Shown: positions 45,071 to 57,668, counted from the stretch's first letter. The stretch: 64,000 nucleotides of DNA from Dactylonectria macrodidyma (GCA_020744425.1 JAGMUV010000002.1:2648501-2712500), one strand, 5' to 3'. The notes: a model not told the origin generated them from the letters alone. Numbers and translations: made by a program.

Positions 45071-45966
45071 GGATATAGAATGGGTGGTATATATGGAGAG
45101 GTTATTTCTAGAGGCTCCCGTGAGAGCCGAGCGTGTTGCCGGGGGTGTTTTATAGAATGTCGCCTTGGCAGTATGTTGAGCGCCTTTTGATTCTAAGTTG
45201 GGGGTTTTGTTTTGTTCTGGCGTTCGTCGGTCGTTCTTCTGGGTCGGGGAGGCTTGGTGTAAGTGGGTGGTGTTTTAGGTGTGCGTGAGCGGTGTAAGTG
45301 AGTTTTACTTCTTCTTTGCAGACACATGCAACAGGGGCGATGAGGCGTTGAAAGGCTAGGAAGTGAAAAAGTAGGCGTCGTGGGGTTCTTTACTGCGCAC
45401 AAAGGGGATATATACTGGTAGCCCCATGGTAGGCTGGACTGGCTATGGTGACGGTGCCGTGGAACAAAATCGACAGATGCGGCCAAGAGAGGCCCAGGGG
45501 TCTGTCGACAAACGTGTGGCAGCGGATCCAAAATGGTCTGAGGCTCTCGAATATCGGCCCACGCCGACCCCGCGACTTGGTGAGTGCCGTCAGATATGCT
45601 TATGCCAGCAGCATCCCATTGGCGGCGGGCCAGGATTCGGTCACGCCCAATCTATACCGCACTGCTATTGTGCGTACATTTGTAGGTCCAGGACGTACCA
45701 TGTACTCGGCCCTGCCGCAGGGCCACATAGGCAGGAGGAGGAGAAAGAGACCAGTTTGTGCGAGTTCGGCGCGGTGGTGCAGCCCAGTTGATTGAGAGAC
45801 TGCTACCTACCTACCTACTTACTTCATACGTTCTACAAAGACTGCCTTACCTACCTACCTACTTACCGAGACTACAAGTTGAGGCCCTGTGCGGCACAGC
45901 CCAAGGATGGTGGCGACATGGACGAGGGACGGAGGGCGCGCGGAGCACTGCTACCTCATCTGGAGG

Positions 45967-45986
45967 AGTCAGTCAGTCAGTCAGTC
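45967..45986. repeat. AGTC tetranucleotide microsatellite, 5 copies
   Basis: Five uninterrupted AGTC units lie in the gene-free region upstream of MSH1. It is a simple tandem repeat. Confidence 0.9.
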
Positions 45987-48020
45987 GGCCAGTCTAGCCA
46001 GCACAGAGAGAGCCAACACAGAGACAAGTGAGAGCCAGCAGAGAGGGACAGGAGAGAGAGAGGGAGAGGTAGACGAGAGCCAGTAGAGCAAAACAGAGAA
46101 AGCCAGCAAAGCCCACATCCAGGCCTGCACCCACCAGGCCGGTCCAGGCAAGGCGCCCGCCGAAACAACGCGGCATTGGGCTCTAAGCGTGAGATGCAGC
46201 ATGAGGCATGATCCGTGGGTGAGGCGTACCTCAGCTGTGAGGGGATGATGATGACGCCGGCATGGGGCCATGGCGCATGGCATTGAGATGCGAGTCTTGC
46301 TTTTTTGCTTGAAAAGCCCTTGAAAAGAAAGGGCCCTGCGAAGCCACCTCGGGAAGCCCGCTGGACGGACGAGGGCCGACCACCCAGTGGGCTCGATGCA
46401 CCTTTCGACACTGTGTTTTGCTCTGGGCTGTTTAGCGGTTGGGTTCTGGGCTGTTAGGCTGTCCAGGTGTTCTGGCCTCTCCCGTCTGGGCTGTCGATCT
46501 GGGCTGTTGGATGTTGGCCATGTTGGCCCCCAACAAGAATTGCTCCGAAATGGGAGCAGCGATTCATGCGCTTCACTGTGTGAAACACTGTGTATTCCAA
46601 GTCGTCCAAAAGCTTCTACCACTGTGTCAACCCACCCCATGCTACTGGGCTCGCTCGCCCACTCTGCTGGAATCTCCCGGGACAACTTCCCTGGCTGATG
46701 GGCAGGCTCTTCTCCGCCGTGGCCTATCTTCTCTCTTCTTCGCCGACCGTTCGGTATCTTCAGGGTCTTTCGGGTCTCTCTGATGGCACCACCCCCCCAG
46801 TGCCCGGTTGGACAGCCCAGATACCCAGTCAGTAACGTTATGTCCGCCCGGCTGGACAGGCGCTCCAGGTCGTACACGGCGCCTCCCTCGACCATCCCGG
46901 ACCCCGACTCTCGCGGAGCAGAGAGTCAACAGACGCCCAGGCACCACCTCACCCTGGGCCGAGAAACCTGTCGACCGCTGTCATCTCTCCACTGTACTGG
47001 ACGCGAGGGGTTGTACAGCGTACAAGGCGCTAAAGTGTACCTACCTACCAGGTACCTACCTAGTGTCAGTACGAACACAGGCACCTTTTGAGAATCAATC
47101 AAACATCTCCTCTCCCGTCCTCTCCTCTCCTCTCTGACTTTGATCCTTTTCTTCCCCATCTCATCCCATTCCATCCATCCTCGTCCCATCCCCATCCAGC
47201 ATCCGACCACCCACAAAGCCGCGACCCGGTTTCTCCCCTCTCCGCCTCCCTCCACCTCTCTATATCTGCCTCCATCTGGCCCCAGCTCACGCTGCCTCGG
47301 CGCCTCCATGGGCCCATTCCACCCCATTCCGCCCGCTACATGCGCTGTTCGCTCACGGGCTCCCGCGTCGCCCCTACGGGTACTATGTACGTAGTTATAT
47401 CTCCGTAAATCTCCCTGTAAGCCGCCTCCCCGTTCCCTTCCCTCACTCTCGGACTCCTCCTAGGATCGGGCATTGTGTGATCCATTTGGTCCGTCTCGTC
47501 CGTCTGGGGCCGTGAGGTCCCATTGTTCCTAGGTTCCTGGCATTTAAGTCTGGCTAGTGGTGTGGCCACAGGGCGCCCTGCGATCCACCGGGTCGTCTGC
47601 CCTCGCTCATCATCCTCCAGTCATCTCTCCATCAGAGTCGCACAAAAATCGTCACGCAAAATGATAATACCAACAATCGTAGCATGGTTCGTTTGGCTCG
47701 CCTGGCTCTGTTCGGATGGCAGCTCCGGCTTGTGTCTATATCGAGGGGGCCACTTTTTCAGTTTACCTTTTTTTTCTTTCCCTTGCCAACTTCTGACGCC
47801 TTGTTTCTGCTCCATTGCCCCCCCGGACCCTGTAGAGAGAGAATGACAGTTCCCGTTTCTGCAAAGCTCTGTCCTCTAGAAGCTGGAGAAGAAAAACGTA
47901 CGTCGAGGTTTGCAGTAGATGAGCTCAACCAGACCCCTGCGTTATTAGTATTGCGCGAGTCTCGGCTCTTGCGTGAGACGCACCCTCCATGGGTCCAAGG
48001 CTTCAAGGCATTAAATGCGG

Positions 48021-48044
48021 GAGCACGGGAGCACGGGAGCACGG
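48021..48044. repeat. 8-bp tandem repeat GAGCACGG, 3 copies
   Basis: Three perfect direct copies of GAGCACGG occur upstream of MSH1. No function is visible. Confidence 0.9.
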
Positions 48045-48626
48045 GGAGCAATTGGCCCACTAGCGAGCGCCTCTGGAGCTTTTTGTGAATGATCACAGAC
48101 CACTGACCACAGCATGATGCTGTCTCTCCCAATCCCGCGACCATCACCGCATCAATCCCGACAACCGGTCTCCAAACAGCTCATCTTGATGTTCCGGCCG
48201 CATGGTGCCCCCCGTGCCCGCCATCTGCGGCCCCTGGCATCATCGACCATTGCATCGAAGCCGGTTTCTGTTTCCGTCATCGTGCCGGTTTCTGTTTCGA
48301 CCACGGGTGCGGCTGCGCCAACCGTGCCTGCGTTGGCGCCACCACCTCCCGTAATAGCACGAGCAGCTCCAGTATTAGCACAAGAAGCTCCGGTATTAGC
48401 ACAGGAAGCTCGTGTTGCCGATATTTTAGCTGATGATTTAGCTGGTGGTGTTGATGTTGATGTTGATGTTGATGTTGATGCTGGTGTTGATGCCCTTGCT
48501 TCCCAACATGGGGCATCACCGGTCCGACAACCCACATCAATCGCCAATGTTCACGCTACTACTCATGTTATCCATCTCAATCCCGCAACTCCTCAACACG
48601 CCCATCATGACGTTTCTCGTCTCACC

Positions 48627-51600
48627 ATGCCTCCACGACTTCCTCTGCGCACTTCATCTCCCTCCTACTCTTGCCCGCCCCCCTATCCCCGTCCTCCCCT
48701 CCATCATCCCCACCCCTCCTCATGTCTTTCTGGGCTGAGCGGTCTTCTCGGGCGTTTCCTCCCGCCAGCATCTCCTCATTGTCCGCTCCAAGCCAGGGGT
48801 AAGAAGACCAAAACGACCGTTAAGCTATCGGACCTACCCCAGGGTCTTATCCAGCCTAGGGCTTCCCAGTTGGCATCGCCATCGCCGCCATCGACGTCCC
48901 TCGATCCGCTACCCCAGGATGAACCGGCATACCCTACCGTCGTGCTTCAGGCACGTCAGAATATGCGCAAGTTTGATAACTGCGTGCTACTAACACGCGT
49001 GGGCGGCTTCTACGAGCTGTACTTCAAGCATGCTGAGGAATATGGACCCTTGCTTAATCTCAAGGTGGCTACCAAGAAGACTAATGCTGGTCCTGTGCCT
49101 ATGGTAAGTTGGATTCAAACCTCCTCCACTCCACCGACTTGAACATGTCCAGCTGCCCCATCAAAGCCCATGGGACACACTCGTTCATAAACTCTCGTTG
49201 ATAAACACCCGTTCACAAGACTCACAACCATACACGCACCCACATGCAGTACACACTCGCAATCGCACTTACAGACACCTTACACAATCACACACACCCA
49301 CGTCCATCCCCCCTGAACCGAGATAGCCTCATCTCAAACTCACATCTCTCCATTTTCTAGGCCGGCTTTCCCTTCCTACAGCTAGATCGCTTCCTCAAAG
49401 TCCTCGTCCAGGACCTCAATCGCCATGTCGCCGTGGCCGAGGAGTTCCCAAACTCAGCCTCGGACCAGGTCAAGTCGGGAGGGCTGATGCATGACCGCCG
49501 AGTTGCCCGAATCATCACGCCCGGGACCCTGATCGACGAGAATTTCATGGATCCGTACGCCAACAACTATGTCATGGCCATCCACGTCGACGTCTATGCC
49601 GGCGGACTGCGGGATTCAAAAACGGCATCGACCGTGGCGGCCTCAGCGCCATGGCCAGAAGCGGCAGAGACGCCATCACCTTCACCGTCATCAGCCCACT
49701 CGTCGGCCTCAGCTGTTAGCCGCCTCGTCGAGGACGTGCCACTCGGCCTGGCATGGCTCGATCTCTCGACGGGTCGCTTTGGCACCCAGCAGGCCAATCT
49801 CGCATCCTTGCCGTCGATCCTTTCCCGACTCTGTCCGCGCGAGCTTGTTCTTGCCCAAGATTTGGAGTCGAATCCGCACCATGCTGTCTTCCCCCTCCTG
49901 GCTGACGACCGCCACCTCATCACGTACTCGCCCCAGGGTGACCTGCTAAGCCCGTCAGATTGGACCCCCATGCTGGAGGCGCCGCTGCCTACCCCCGACG
50001 CCGCTGCCTTTTCCTCTGAGGAGCTTCTCGCCGTTGGCTTGGTCCTCAACTATGTGAAGGATCGCTTGCAGGGCACTAGCGTGAAACTGCAGCCCCCCTT
50101 GCGGCACGAGAATACACAGATCATGGCCATTGACAAGAACAGCCTTCGCGCTCTAGAGGTCAAGCAGACCATACGTGATGGTGCTTTCCGCGGCTGCCTT
50201 TTACATGCCGTCCGCCGCACCGCTACTAAGAGTGGTGCCCGCCTGCTCAACGAGCGGTTGAGCGCGCCCTCGACGTCTCTGGATGTCATAGCTGGTAGAC
50301 AAGACCTCGTCGCCCGCTTCATCTCCGGCGTAGACCTCCGTGACTCTGTAGTTCTACTACTGCGCCGAAGCCATGACTCCCTGCGCCTGGTGCAGAAGTT
50401 TGCCCTTGGTCGAGGCAATCCCGACGACCTTGTAAGCCTTGCCCACACCATTACTGCTGCCAAGGACATTGTCACTCTCCTCCAAGATGCTACGCCCAGC
50501 TCTGATGCACCTGCCCCTGACTGTCTTGCAACCTTGGCCTCCCGCATAAGACTGACTGAGCCCGTCAAGCTCGCCCGTCGCATCAAAGCTGCCATTGATG
50601 AAGATGGCATTGTGCAACGGCACGAGGCTGAAGACACCGAGGCGACCCAGATGATGGCTCTCGCCGAGGATGTCGTGGGCAGTGAGGGCACCCTTGACGA
50701 AGCCGCCGCCACCTTACCCAAGGCCAAGCGCAAGCGTCCTACATCTATCCGGGAGTACTACGCAGAAGACAACGAAGCTTGGATCATGAAGCCGGCTGCA
50801 AGTCGCACTCTCCGCCGGCTCCACGCCGAGCTCGACTCCCTTACCCGAGAGAAAACTGACCTCAAAGCGACCCTGTGCGAACGAACCGGTGCTTCGAGCC
50901 TCACCCTCCGTTGGACGCCTGGCCTGGGCCACATTGCCCACGTCAAGGGCAAAGACGCCAAGCACTTCACAGAGGTTATGACGTTGTCCTCCAGCCGGTC
51001 GACACGTTCTTTTCACCTCCCGGAGTGGACCGCTCTCGGACAGCGCCTGGACCAGGTGCGCGTGCAGATCCGGGCTGAGGAGCAGAACGTCTTTCACGCC
51101 CTCCGAGAGGAAGTCGTTCGCAATCTCATCAAGCTTCGCCGCAATGCCGCCGTTCTTGACGAGCTCGACGTTGCGACATCGTTCGCTAAGCTAGCCATCG
51201 AGCAGAGCCTCGTGCGTCCGACGCTCAATAACACGACATGTCACAGCATCGTCGGCGGCCGGCACCCCACCGTCGAAGGCGGCCTGTTTGAGCAGGGCCG
51301 CAGCTTCGTCCGCAACGACTGCCAGGTCGGTTCTCCTGCTGACGGCCGTATCTGGCTCATCACGGGACCCAACATGGCTGGCAAGAGTACGTTCCTGCGC
51401 CAGAATGCTCTCATCACCATCCTAGCGCAGATCGGCTGCTACGTGCCAGCATCATACGCGGAGTTGGGCATCGTCGACGCCATCTTTAGCCGGGTTGGAT
51501 CGGCGGACAACTTATACCGGGACCAAAGCACCTTTATGGTCGAAATGCTCGAGACAGCCCATATCCTCAAACATGCAACCCCACGATCGTTTGTGATAAT

Positions 51601-51991
51601 GGACGAGATCGGTCGAGGCACGACGCCCGAGGATGGCACAGCTGTTGCGTTTGCATGCCTGCATCATTTGGCAACTGTAAACCAATGCAGGACGCTCTTT
51701 GCGACACACTTCCATCAAGTCGCTGACCTTGCCGCAGCGGAGGGGCTATTCGAGGGGAACCACGGTGCTGTACACACATACTGCACGGACGTCAAGGAAG
51801 ATGGCGCGGGCGGCTTCGTCTACGTACACAAGCTACGAAGGGGAGTCAACCGCCAGAGTCACGCGCTGAAAGTTGCGAGATTGGCAGGATTGCCAGAGCG
51901 CGCAATCGGGGTGGCACGGCAGGTCTTGAGCCAGTATCCCAGAGAGTCGGCTGGGATACGGCATGACCCGGGAGAGGTCGGGACCGGATGA
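48627..51991 (+). CDS. MSH1: mitochondrial DNA mismatch-binding protein Msh1 (MutS family)
   Basis: Two exons, 48627-49103 and 49361-51991, give 1035 residues; the 257-nt intron is long. The chosen ATG sits in CACCATGCC and begins MPPRLPLRTSSP, fitting a mitochondrial presequence. In-frame ATGs at 48189 (MFRPHGAPRARHLRPL, also presequence-like; 1181 residues) and 48114 (1206) are possible. The MutS mismatch-binding domain has GGFYELYFKHAEEYGPLLNL, where GGFYEL takes the place of the bacterial GDFYE motif, and continues across the intron (NAGPVPM-AGFPFLQLDRFL). The ATPase part shows Walker A GPNMAGKST (828-836), MDEIGRGTTPEDG (about 905-918) and ATHFHQ. Long linkers in the middle are Ala/Glu-rich. 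The protein should maintain mitochondrial DNA. Early residues align with the fungal Msh1 segment KKTKTTVKLSDLPQG. Confidence 0.93.
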
Positions 51992-52429
51992 TTGGGATGA
52001 TACGGCATCACACGACATAAGACGAGAACGATAAAAACATGGCGACCTGTGATATATTTGCGTTAGCCTGGATACCCCTCCAAAGCGATTTCAAACATCT
52101 GATTTTAGTGTGTCCGTCATAGGGTGGTGATGTGTGTGTCATCAGGAGATATCAGGGTTAAAAAGCTCTTGACATATTGTATAATCATCCGGAAGTAAAC
52201 AAGAAATTTTTTTGGGTAGGACTAACCTTTTGAGTGTGAGGTGTGATTGGTTCGTTTGAATATCATTCAAGCATCTTTCACAGCATGAAACGCGCAATTT
52301 TGTGACCGTCGTAAAAGGTTCAATTGTGCAACAGGCGACATATGTACCCTTTTTTCAAGATCCATATCTCGTAAACCCAACCAAAGCCCTGAAAGTAGGC
52401 CGTTCATCGTCATGACGTGGCTAGATGAT
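51992..52429. other. convergent intergenic region (3' UTRs of MSH1 and P0)
   Basis: The 438 bp lie between the MSH1 stop and the P0 stop on the opposite strand. They are AT-rich around 52180-52270. No gene is seen. Confidence 0.45.
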
Positions 52430-53497
52430 TTAGTCGCTGCGACACGGTTAGCATGCGAGTTGTCAATACAGCTCAGAAGGGGCACAAACAAGAGACCACC
52501 GAAGCCCTCATCGTCCTCCTCCTCAGAGTCCTCGTTCTTCTCCTCCTCAGCAGCAGCCTCAGTGGTGCCACCGGCGTCAGCGCTGGCAACAGGGGCAGCG
52601 GAAGCGTAGGCGTCGGGGTTGGCAATGCGGTCCTTGAGCTGCTCAATCTCGGGCCAAGTAATCTCAGTCTCAACGGCAACAGCCAGGACCTTCTTGTAGG
52701 AGTTGACAAGAGAGTGCATGACGGAGGGGAGAGTGGGGAAGTTGATGGCCAGGGAGATGGTGGCAACGGTGGCAATGGCAGAGGTCAAAGCCTTGAGGAG
52801 CTGATCCTCACCAATGTCGAGAACGCTGGGAGGGAAGGTCTGGCCCTGGTCGTAGACCTGGGCGATACCCATACCGTAGGTGAAGGGAGAGATGTTCAAC
52901 ATGTTGAGCAGAGTAGCCTCGGAGGGGCCGACCTTGTTGCCAGCCTCAACGAGCTTGAGATCGGTGGTGATTTCAATGGTACCACGGGCGATCTTGGTGG
53001 GGACACCGAGGGCCTGGAAGAAAGAGGTCTTGCCGGGCTCCATGCCGGTGTTTCCAGCGGGGACCCAGACATCGGCGGGAGCGAGAGCACCGGCACGGGC
53101 GGGGGCGGCGACCTTGTTGGTGAGGATCAGGTCTCGGATCTCCTTGAGGTCATCGTTGGTGAAAACAAAGCCGACGTTGCCCTTGACGTAAGGCAGGAGA
53201 CGCTCGTACTCGGGGGAATCGGAGATCCAGGTTTTCAGAGCTCGGCGAACCTGATCGGGCGCGTTAGCAATTCCGGATTCCGTCGCACATGGCGCAATGC
53301 AATTCAGGGCGAGGAATTCTTACCATGGTATTCTTTCCCATCAGGACAACACCCTTGGATCGCAGAGCCTGTCGGATCTCGTGCATCTGCTGAGAGCTGA
53401 CATTGTCGATCTCAACGATGAAGATGGAGTTGTACTCCTCCAACAAGCCCTTGAGCTTGTCGAAGTAGCCGGCCTTGTTTGCAGTCTTGCCCCCCAT
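52430..53497 (-). CDS. RPP0: 60S ribosomal stalk protein P0 (uL10)
   Basis: Three exons on the minus strand, 53324-53497, 52490-53250 and 52430-52436, give 313 residues, as expected for fungal P0. It binds the P1/P2 acidic proteins and recruits translational GTPases to the large subunit. Sequence support includes [22 protein letters not shown], the L10 core ([15 protein letters not shown] across the first intron), the Ala-rich hinge and the acidic end [11 protein letters not shown]. The last exon is only 7 nt. The upstream exon ends CTC TT before GTTTGT (donor at 52489). After a 53-nt intron with a CTAAC branch, the seven bases CGACTAA complete Phe-Asp-stop, restoring the universal GFGLFD-type ending. 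Unspliced reading would add about 43 foreign residues. The gene is divergent from TRM82. Confidence 0.97.
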
Positions 53498-53850
53498 ATC
53501 TTCTTACTTTTGAAGGCAGGTTGTTTAAGGGCAAGGGAAGGGGTATCGTAATGTGAATGTGTTGACAGAAGTTGTCTTGAGGAAGCGGAATTTCCGATTT
53601 TGAGCCCCCGGCGATAAAAAATGTGTGTTTCGAGGTTCAGAGCCTTAGGGCTAAGGAGAACTAGTCCAAATACGGAAAGTTGGTGGAGTTGGCTGCAGGT
53701 GGGGGTACATTGACAATGTATCTTTTTTTCACATGGCGCTGTGGAGATGGCTTTGAGCGTAGGGATGCGATTCGCGAGACTGAACTATCTGCAATCTTTT
53801 CCACGGTGCCAAAACATATTCTTCATCGGAAGCTCGCACCAAGGATCAAG
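53498..53850. promoter_or_regulatory. compact bidirectional promoter between RPP0 and TRM82
   Basis: Only 353 bp separate the two divergent start codons, so the core promoters of a ribosomal protein gene and a tRNA-modification gene must overlap or abut. I do not see an unambiguous known element in it. Confidence 0.6.
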
Positions 53851-55609
53851 ATGAAGATCCCTTACAATGTTCTCCACATCAGTGGAAACGTTCTGTTCGC
53901 CGCCCGAGGAGGCAAGCTTCACTCATTCGACTTGAATGATGGGACTCACCTCTCGACATGGAAGCATTTGGATGTTGACAAAGTCAACGCTGCAGTCAAG
54001 ACGATTGCGGAAGAGGCTGAAAAGAAAAGCCCAGTGGCCTCGGCTCTTGGGGATGCCGAAGGCGGCGACAATGATGAGCCCCCGGCCAAGCGGCAGAGGA
54101 CGGAAGAGCCCAAGCAGCAGGACAAGGAGCAGGACAACACGACCGTCGACCATGAGGGATCACAGGACAACACTACAGAGGGCTCGGAGGAAAAGAAAGC
54201 TGAAGGCAAATCCAATCAAAAGGGGAAGAAGAGCAAAAACAAGCAACAGCATCAATCTCGCAAAGACAATCAGATCTCAAGAGTGCCAGACCGTCCCGTC
54301 ATCACACACTTGACAAGTACGGCTGATGGAGCTCATGTTCTAGCCATCACCGGCCATGACAAGGTCATCTGGGTCTTTGAGCATGATGGAAAAGGTCAAC
54401 TAACTCAGCTTTGCCAAAGGTGAGAACCAATGGCTCTCTTTAGTGATATCCGGCGCAACACTCACTAACCTCCTCATAGAACCATGCCCAAGCGTCCTAG
54501 TTCTGTTGCTATTGCTCCAGACTCTCATATCATCTGCGCCGACAAGTTTGGTGATGTCTACGCGCTGCCTCTCATCGAGACTACCCCTTCCCCATCCACC
54601 CCTCAACCATCTACCCCTGCGCCGATTGCCTCTAAGCCTGCCCACAAGCCGGCTGCAAACACCACAACGGTGCATTCGAAGCGCAACCGTCAGGCTCTCG
54701 TCAACCAACAGCGCCAGATGGAGCTCACCACGCGGTCAAAAGGCGACGCCGAGACCAAGACTGAAGGTCCCAACTTTGATCTGACGCTTCTGCTGGGACA
54801 CGTCTCCATGCTAACCTCGCTCATCCTGGGTGAGAGCGATGGCCGGAGGTATATCCTGACGGCTGATCGAGATGAGCACATTAGGGTATCAAGGTATATC
54901 CCGCAGGCGTACGTCATTGACGGCTTCTGTTTTGGCCACAAAGAGTTCATCAGTGCCATGACAATCCCTCACTCAAGGGCAGAAGTGCTCATTTCAGGGG
55001 GCGGGGACGAGGAACTGTTTCTGTGGGACTGGAAGGCAGCGAAGCTTCTCTCAAAGACGAGCATATTGTCACTCGCGCAAGAGATTGCGCCGGGGCTGAC
55101 CAAGGTTGCTGTCTCTGGCCTTCAGACCTTGGTCTATCCCACTAAGGAGGGCAACCTCGTCTACGTTGTGGCAATTTGTGAAGGGTAAGAACTGATCGCC
55201 TTTCCTAAGGAGACTAATTATGCTAATTCCCTGCAGTATCCAAGCCATCTTTTCTTGGCAACTTACCAATGACGACACCCTCAACCACCCATCCGTCATC
55301 CAGCTTCCCGGCAAAGCCCTCGATGTAGCTTTCAAGCAAGCCAGCAACGACGAACCGCCCAGTGTCATCATCGCCATTGATGCCGGCGAGCAGGCCCAGG
55401 TAAAGTGTCTCGCTATATACTCGCTAATCATGACGGATGAAAAGTTGGCTGTTGGTACGACGTCTTTTGTCAACGACGAACAACTAGAGGCGGAAGAATT
55501 GGACGTGCCAGAAAAGGTAGTCCAGGGATTACTGTACGCCACAGAGAATCTGCGCAAACAGCCGGTAGAGCCTGGCGAAGAGCAGGGGGATGACCGCGGC
55601 GAAGAGTAG
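53851..55609 (+). CDS. TRM82: tRNA (guanine-N7) methyltransferase non-catalytic WD40 subunit Trm82
   Basis: Three exons, 53851-54419, 54480-55184 and 55237-55609, give 548 residues. With Trm8 it forms m7G46 in tRNA. The start chosen is MKIPYNVLHISGN; the frame is open upstream to 53680, but that part looks like leader. WD40-type blades are visible: NVLFAARGGKLHSFDL, VITHLTSTADGAHVLAITGHDKVIWVFE, SSVAIAPDSHIICADKFGDVYAL, LLGHVSMLTSLIL with YILTADRDEHIRVSRY, FCFGHKEFISAM and EVLISGGGDEELFLWDW. The FGHKEFI and DRDEHIRVSRYP-like signatures are typical of Trm82/WDR4. A long charged insertion (about 55-150, Lys/Glu/Gln-rich) separates the first two blades. The C-terminus is acidic. Confidence 0.94.
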
Positions 55610-56234
55610 GGAGCCAGAAGCAAGAGTCGTAGAGTGATATGGCCCAATTGATTCTAAAAGGGGGGTTGGTTATCCAGTAGCCTCCACTATCAACAACATC
55701 CAATGAAAGTCTATCCGGGTGAAATCAACGCTAGACCATGGAATGCCCACGGATTGGCCAGTCAACCTTGATTGCATTTGACTTGACTACGTTTGTATAC
55801 AAATGCGAAATGCGAGTGGTTTATCAATCCCAGAAATCATCATGTTCATGGTCTACGTCTGCAGCTTCCAAACTCATTGAATCGTCTATGACCCTCCAAA
55901 CGCCTTCCAACCAGATCGAATGCTCCAACTACACCGAAACACGATCCGTCAAGCGCGTATATTCCCACCGTTTCTCCACTCCGCTCGCTACCCCAAGTTG
56001 ATCATCACTGCGCTGAAAGGATAGTATCTTCCATCTTGTGTTTTGGTATCATTGGAAGGTAGTGATTAGGCGACGTCGACAACTGGCAACTCAACGTCTG
56101 CACTCAATCGCTCTGTTGGTCTCTCGCAATTGATGTCTGTTTTTTTTTTCGAAGCGGGGCATGCTGGGAAATGACGCCGCCGTCGCGTCGATGTTGTTTC
56201 TAGGCCCAAATCAAGGGACGCCTATGCGGGCTGT
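55610..56234. other. convergent intergenic region (3' ends of TRM82 and YDJ1)
   Basis: About 0.6 kb between convergent stops. Nothing beyond short frames and a T run near 56143 is seen. Confidence 0.45.
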
Positions 56235-57668
56235 TTACTGAGAGGCGCACTGTACGCGCTCGCCGCCTGGGTGACCATCCTCGTCGTCCTCATCCATCAT
56301 GCCGTCAGGGTGGCCAAAGACCTTGTTTGAAGTGTGGCCGTCCAAATCCTCCAGGTCGGCGGTATCGGTCATAGCCTCAGCAGGGGGGACGTTCTGTACC
56401 GGGGGGGAGGGAAGGATCTTTCGGAGAGAGTCGAAGGCGGCCTCATCAGTGGTCCAGTTCTTCTCGGGGAACTTGACGTTGAACTGGATGTACAGGTTTC
56501 CAGTGTCGTGGTGTCGAGGAGCAGGCATACCCTGGCCACGGACCATCTTCACGGAATCTGGGAGATGGGGGTCAGTTGATACTCCATCATAGGGTTCAGA
56601 CATTTAGCAACGTACCTTGGGCAATAGCCTCACCGGGAAGAATATCGATGCTGAGCCATCGCTCGTCGAGATGCTCGATGAAGATGGTGCCACCAGCCAG
56701 AGCAGTGACAAGCTCGATCTCGCAGTTGTAGAGGAGATCATCCTCCTTGCGAGTGAAGCGAGGATGAGGCTTCTGCTCGATCTCGAAGACAACGTCACCA
56801 GCCTGGACGCCGGGCGCTTGATCACCCTCGCCACGGAACTCAACCTTGGTGCCGCTGCGGACACCCTTGTCGACATGAACGTGGAGGACCTTGCGGTCGA
56901 CGATGGTCTTCTTGCCGTTGCACTGCTTGCAGCGGTCCTTCTCCTTGATGATCTCACCCTCGCCGTTGCAGTCGGGACAGACGGTCTGGAATCGCTGGAT
57001 CATGGGACCCATCTGGCGCATCATAGTCTTCATACCATGGCCATCACAACCGGGGCACTTCTTGACTGCGCCCTCCTTGCCACCGTGGCCGTCGCACTTG
57101 GGGCAGATGATAGACCGTTGCAGGGCGAGCTTAGAGATCTTGCCGCGGTAAACATCCTCAAGGGAGACCTTGTGGGTGTGGTGAATGGTTCGGGCCTTGG
57201 GGGGGCCACGGTTGTTCATACCACCGAACATGCCGCCTAGGCCGCCGCCGAAACCGCCGCCGCCGCCGCCAAAGAACTGGGCGAAGAGGTCTTCGGCGGC
57301 CATGCCACCGCCTCCACCAGCACCGCCTTCGAGGCCGGCCTCACCATATTGATCGTAAATTTGTCGCTTCTGGGAATCGGAGAGAATTTCGTAGGCGTGA
57401 GAAATCTCCTTGAACTTCTCCTCTGCCGAGGGGTTGTGGGCGTTCTTATCTGGATGGTGTTAGGTGAAGGCTTTTAAGAAAAGCGAGAACCAAAGCGACT
57501 CACCAGGATGGTACTTGAGGGCACCAGTCTTGTAGGCCTTCTTCAATTCCTGCTCGGTAGCTGTTGGAGCAACCTAGAAAGTAGCGGTTAGACGATTTCT
57601 ATTTAGGAATGGCGACAGGGTAGTTGGCATACTCCAAGAGTCTCGTAGAGCTTTGTTTCCTTGACCAT
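56235..57668 (-). CDS. YDJ1: type I Hsp40 co-chaperone Ydj1/Mas5, farnesylated
   Basis: Four exons on the minus strand, 57633-57668, 57504-57573, 56616-57449 and 56235-56557, give 420 residues. It stimulates Hsp70 ATPase in the cytosol and at ER and mitochondrial surfaces. The J domain (1-70) contains the HPD motif in KYHPDKNAH, and an intron interrupts the Asp codon. A Gly/Phe-rich region with [10 protein letters not shown] follows. Four CxxCxGxG zinc repeats are present: [24 protein letters not shown] and CKQCNGKK, the last degenerate at its Gly positions. The client-binding domains end in an acidic stretch, and the protein finishes VQCASQ, a CaaX box with the Ser/Gln end favoured for farnesylation. 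The promoter lies in the 1.9 kb upstream. Confidence 0.96.

Larger units (their letters stand above)
45071..48626. promoter_or_regulatory. divergent intergenic region with simple repeats
   Basis: About 3.5 kb between the RCQ-repeat gene and MSH1. It holds five tandem AGTC units (45967-45986), GAGAGCCA-like degenerate repeats (about 46008-46105), TACCT tracts (45804-45825, 45848-45867, 47038-47063) and three GAGCACGG units (48021-48044). Frames here are composition-driven and lack domains. The part from 48114 to 48626 is open in frame with MSH1 and may be an N-terminal extension. Confidence 0.45.

Noticed and set aside
52453..53400. 315-codon plus-strand frame opposite P0
   Set aside because: It runs straight across the P0 exons and introns in antisense, is Gly/Val/Leu-rich from reverse-complemented biased codons, and matches no family.
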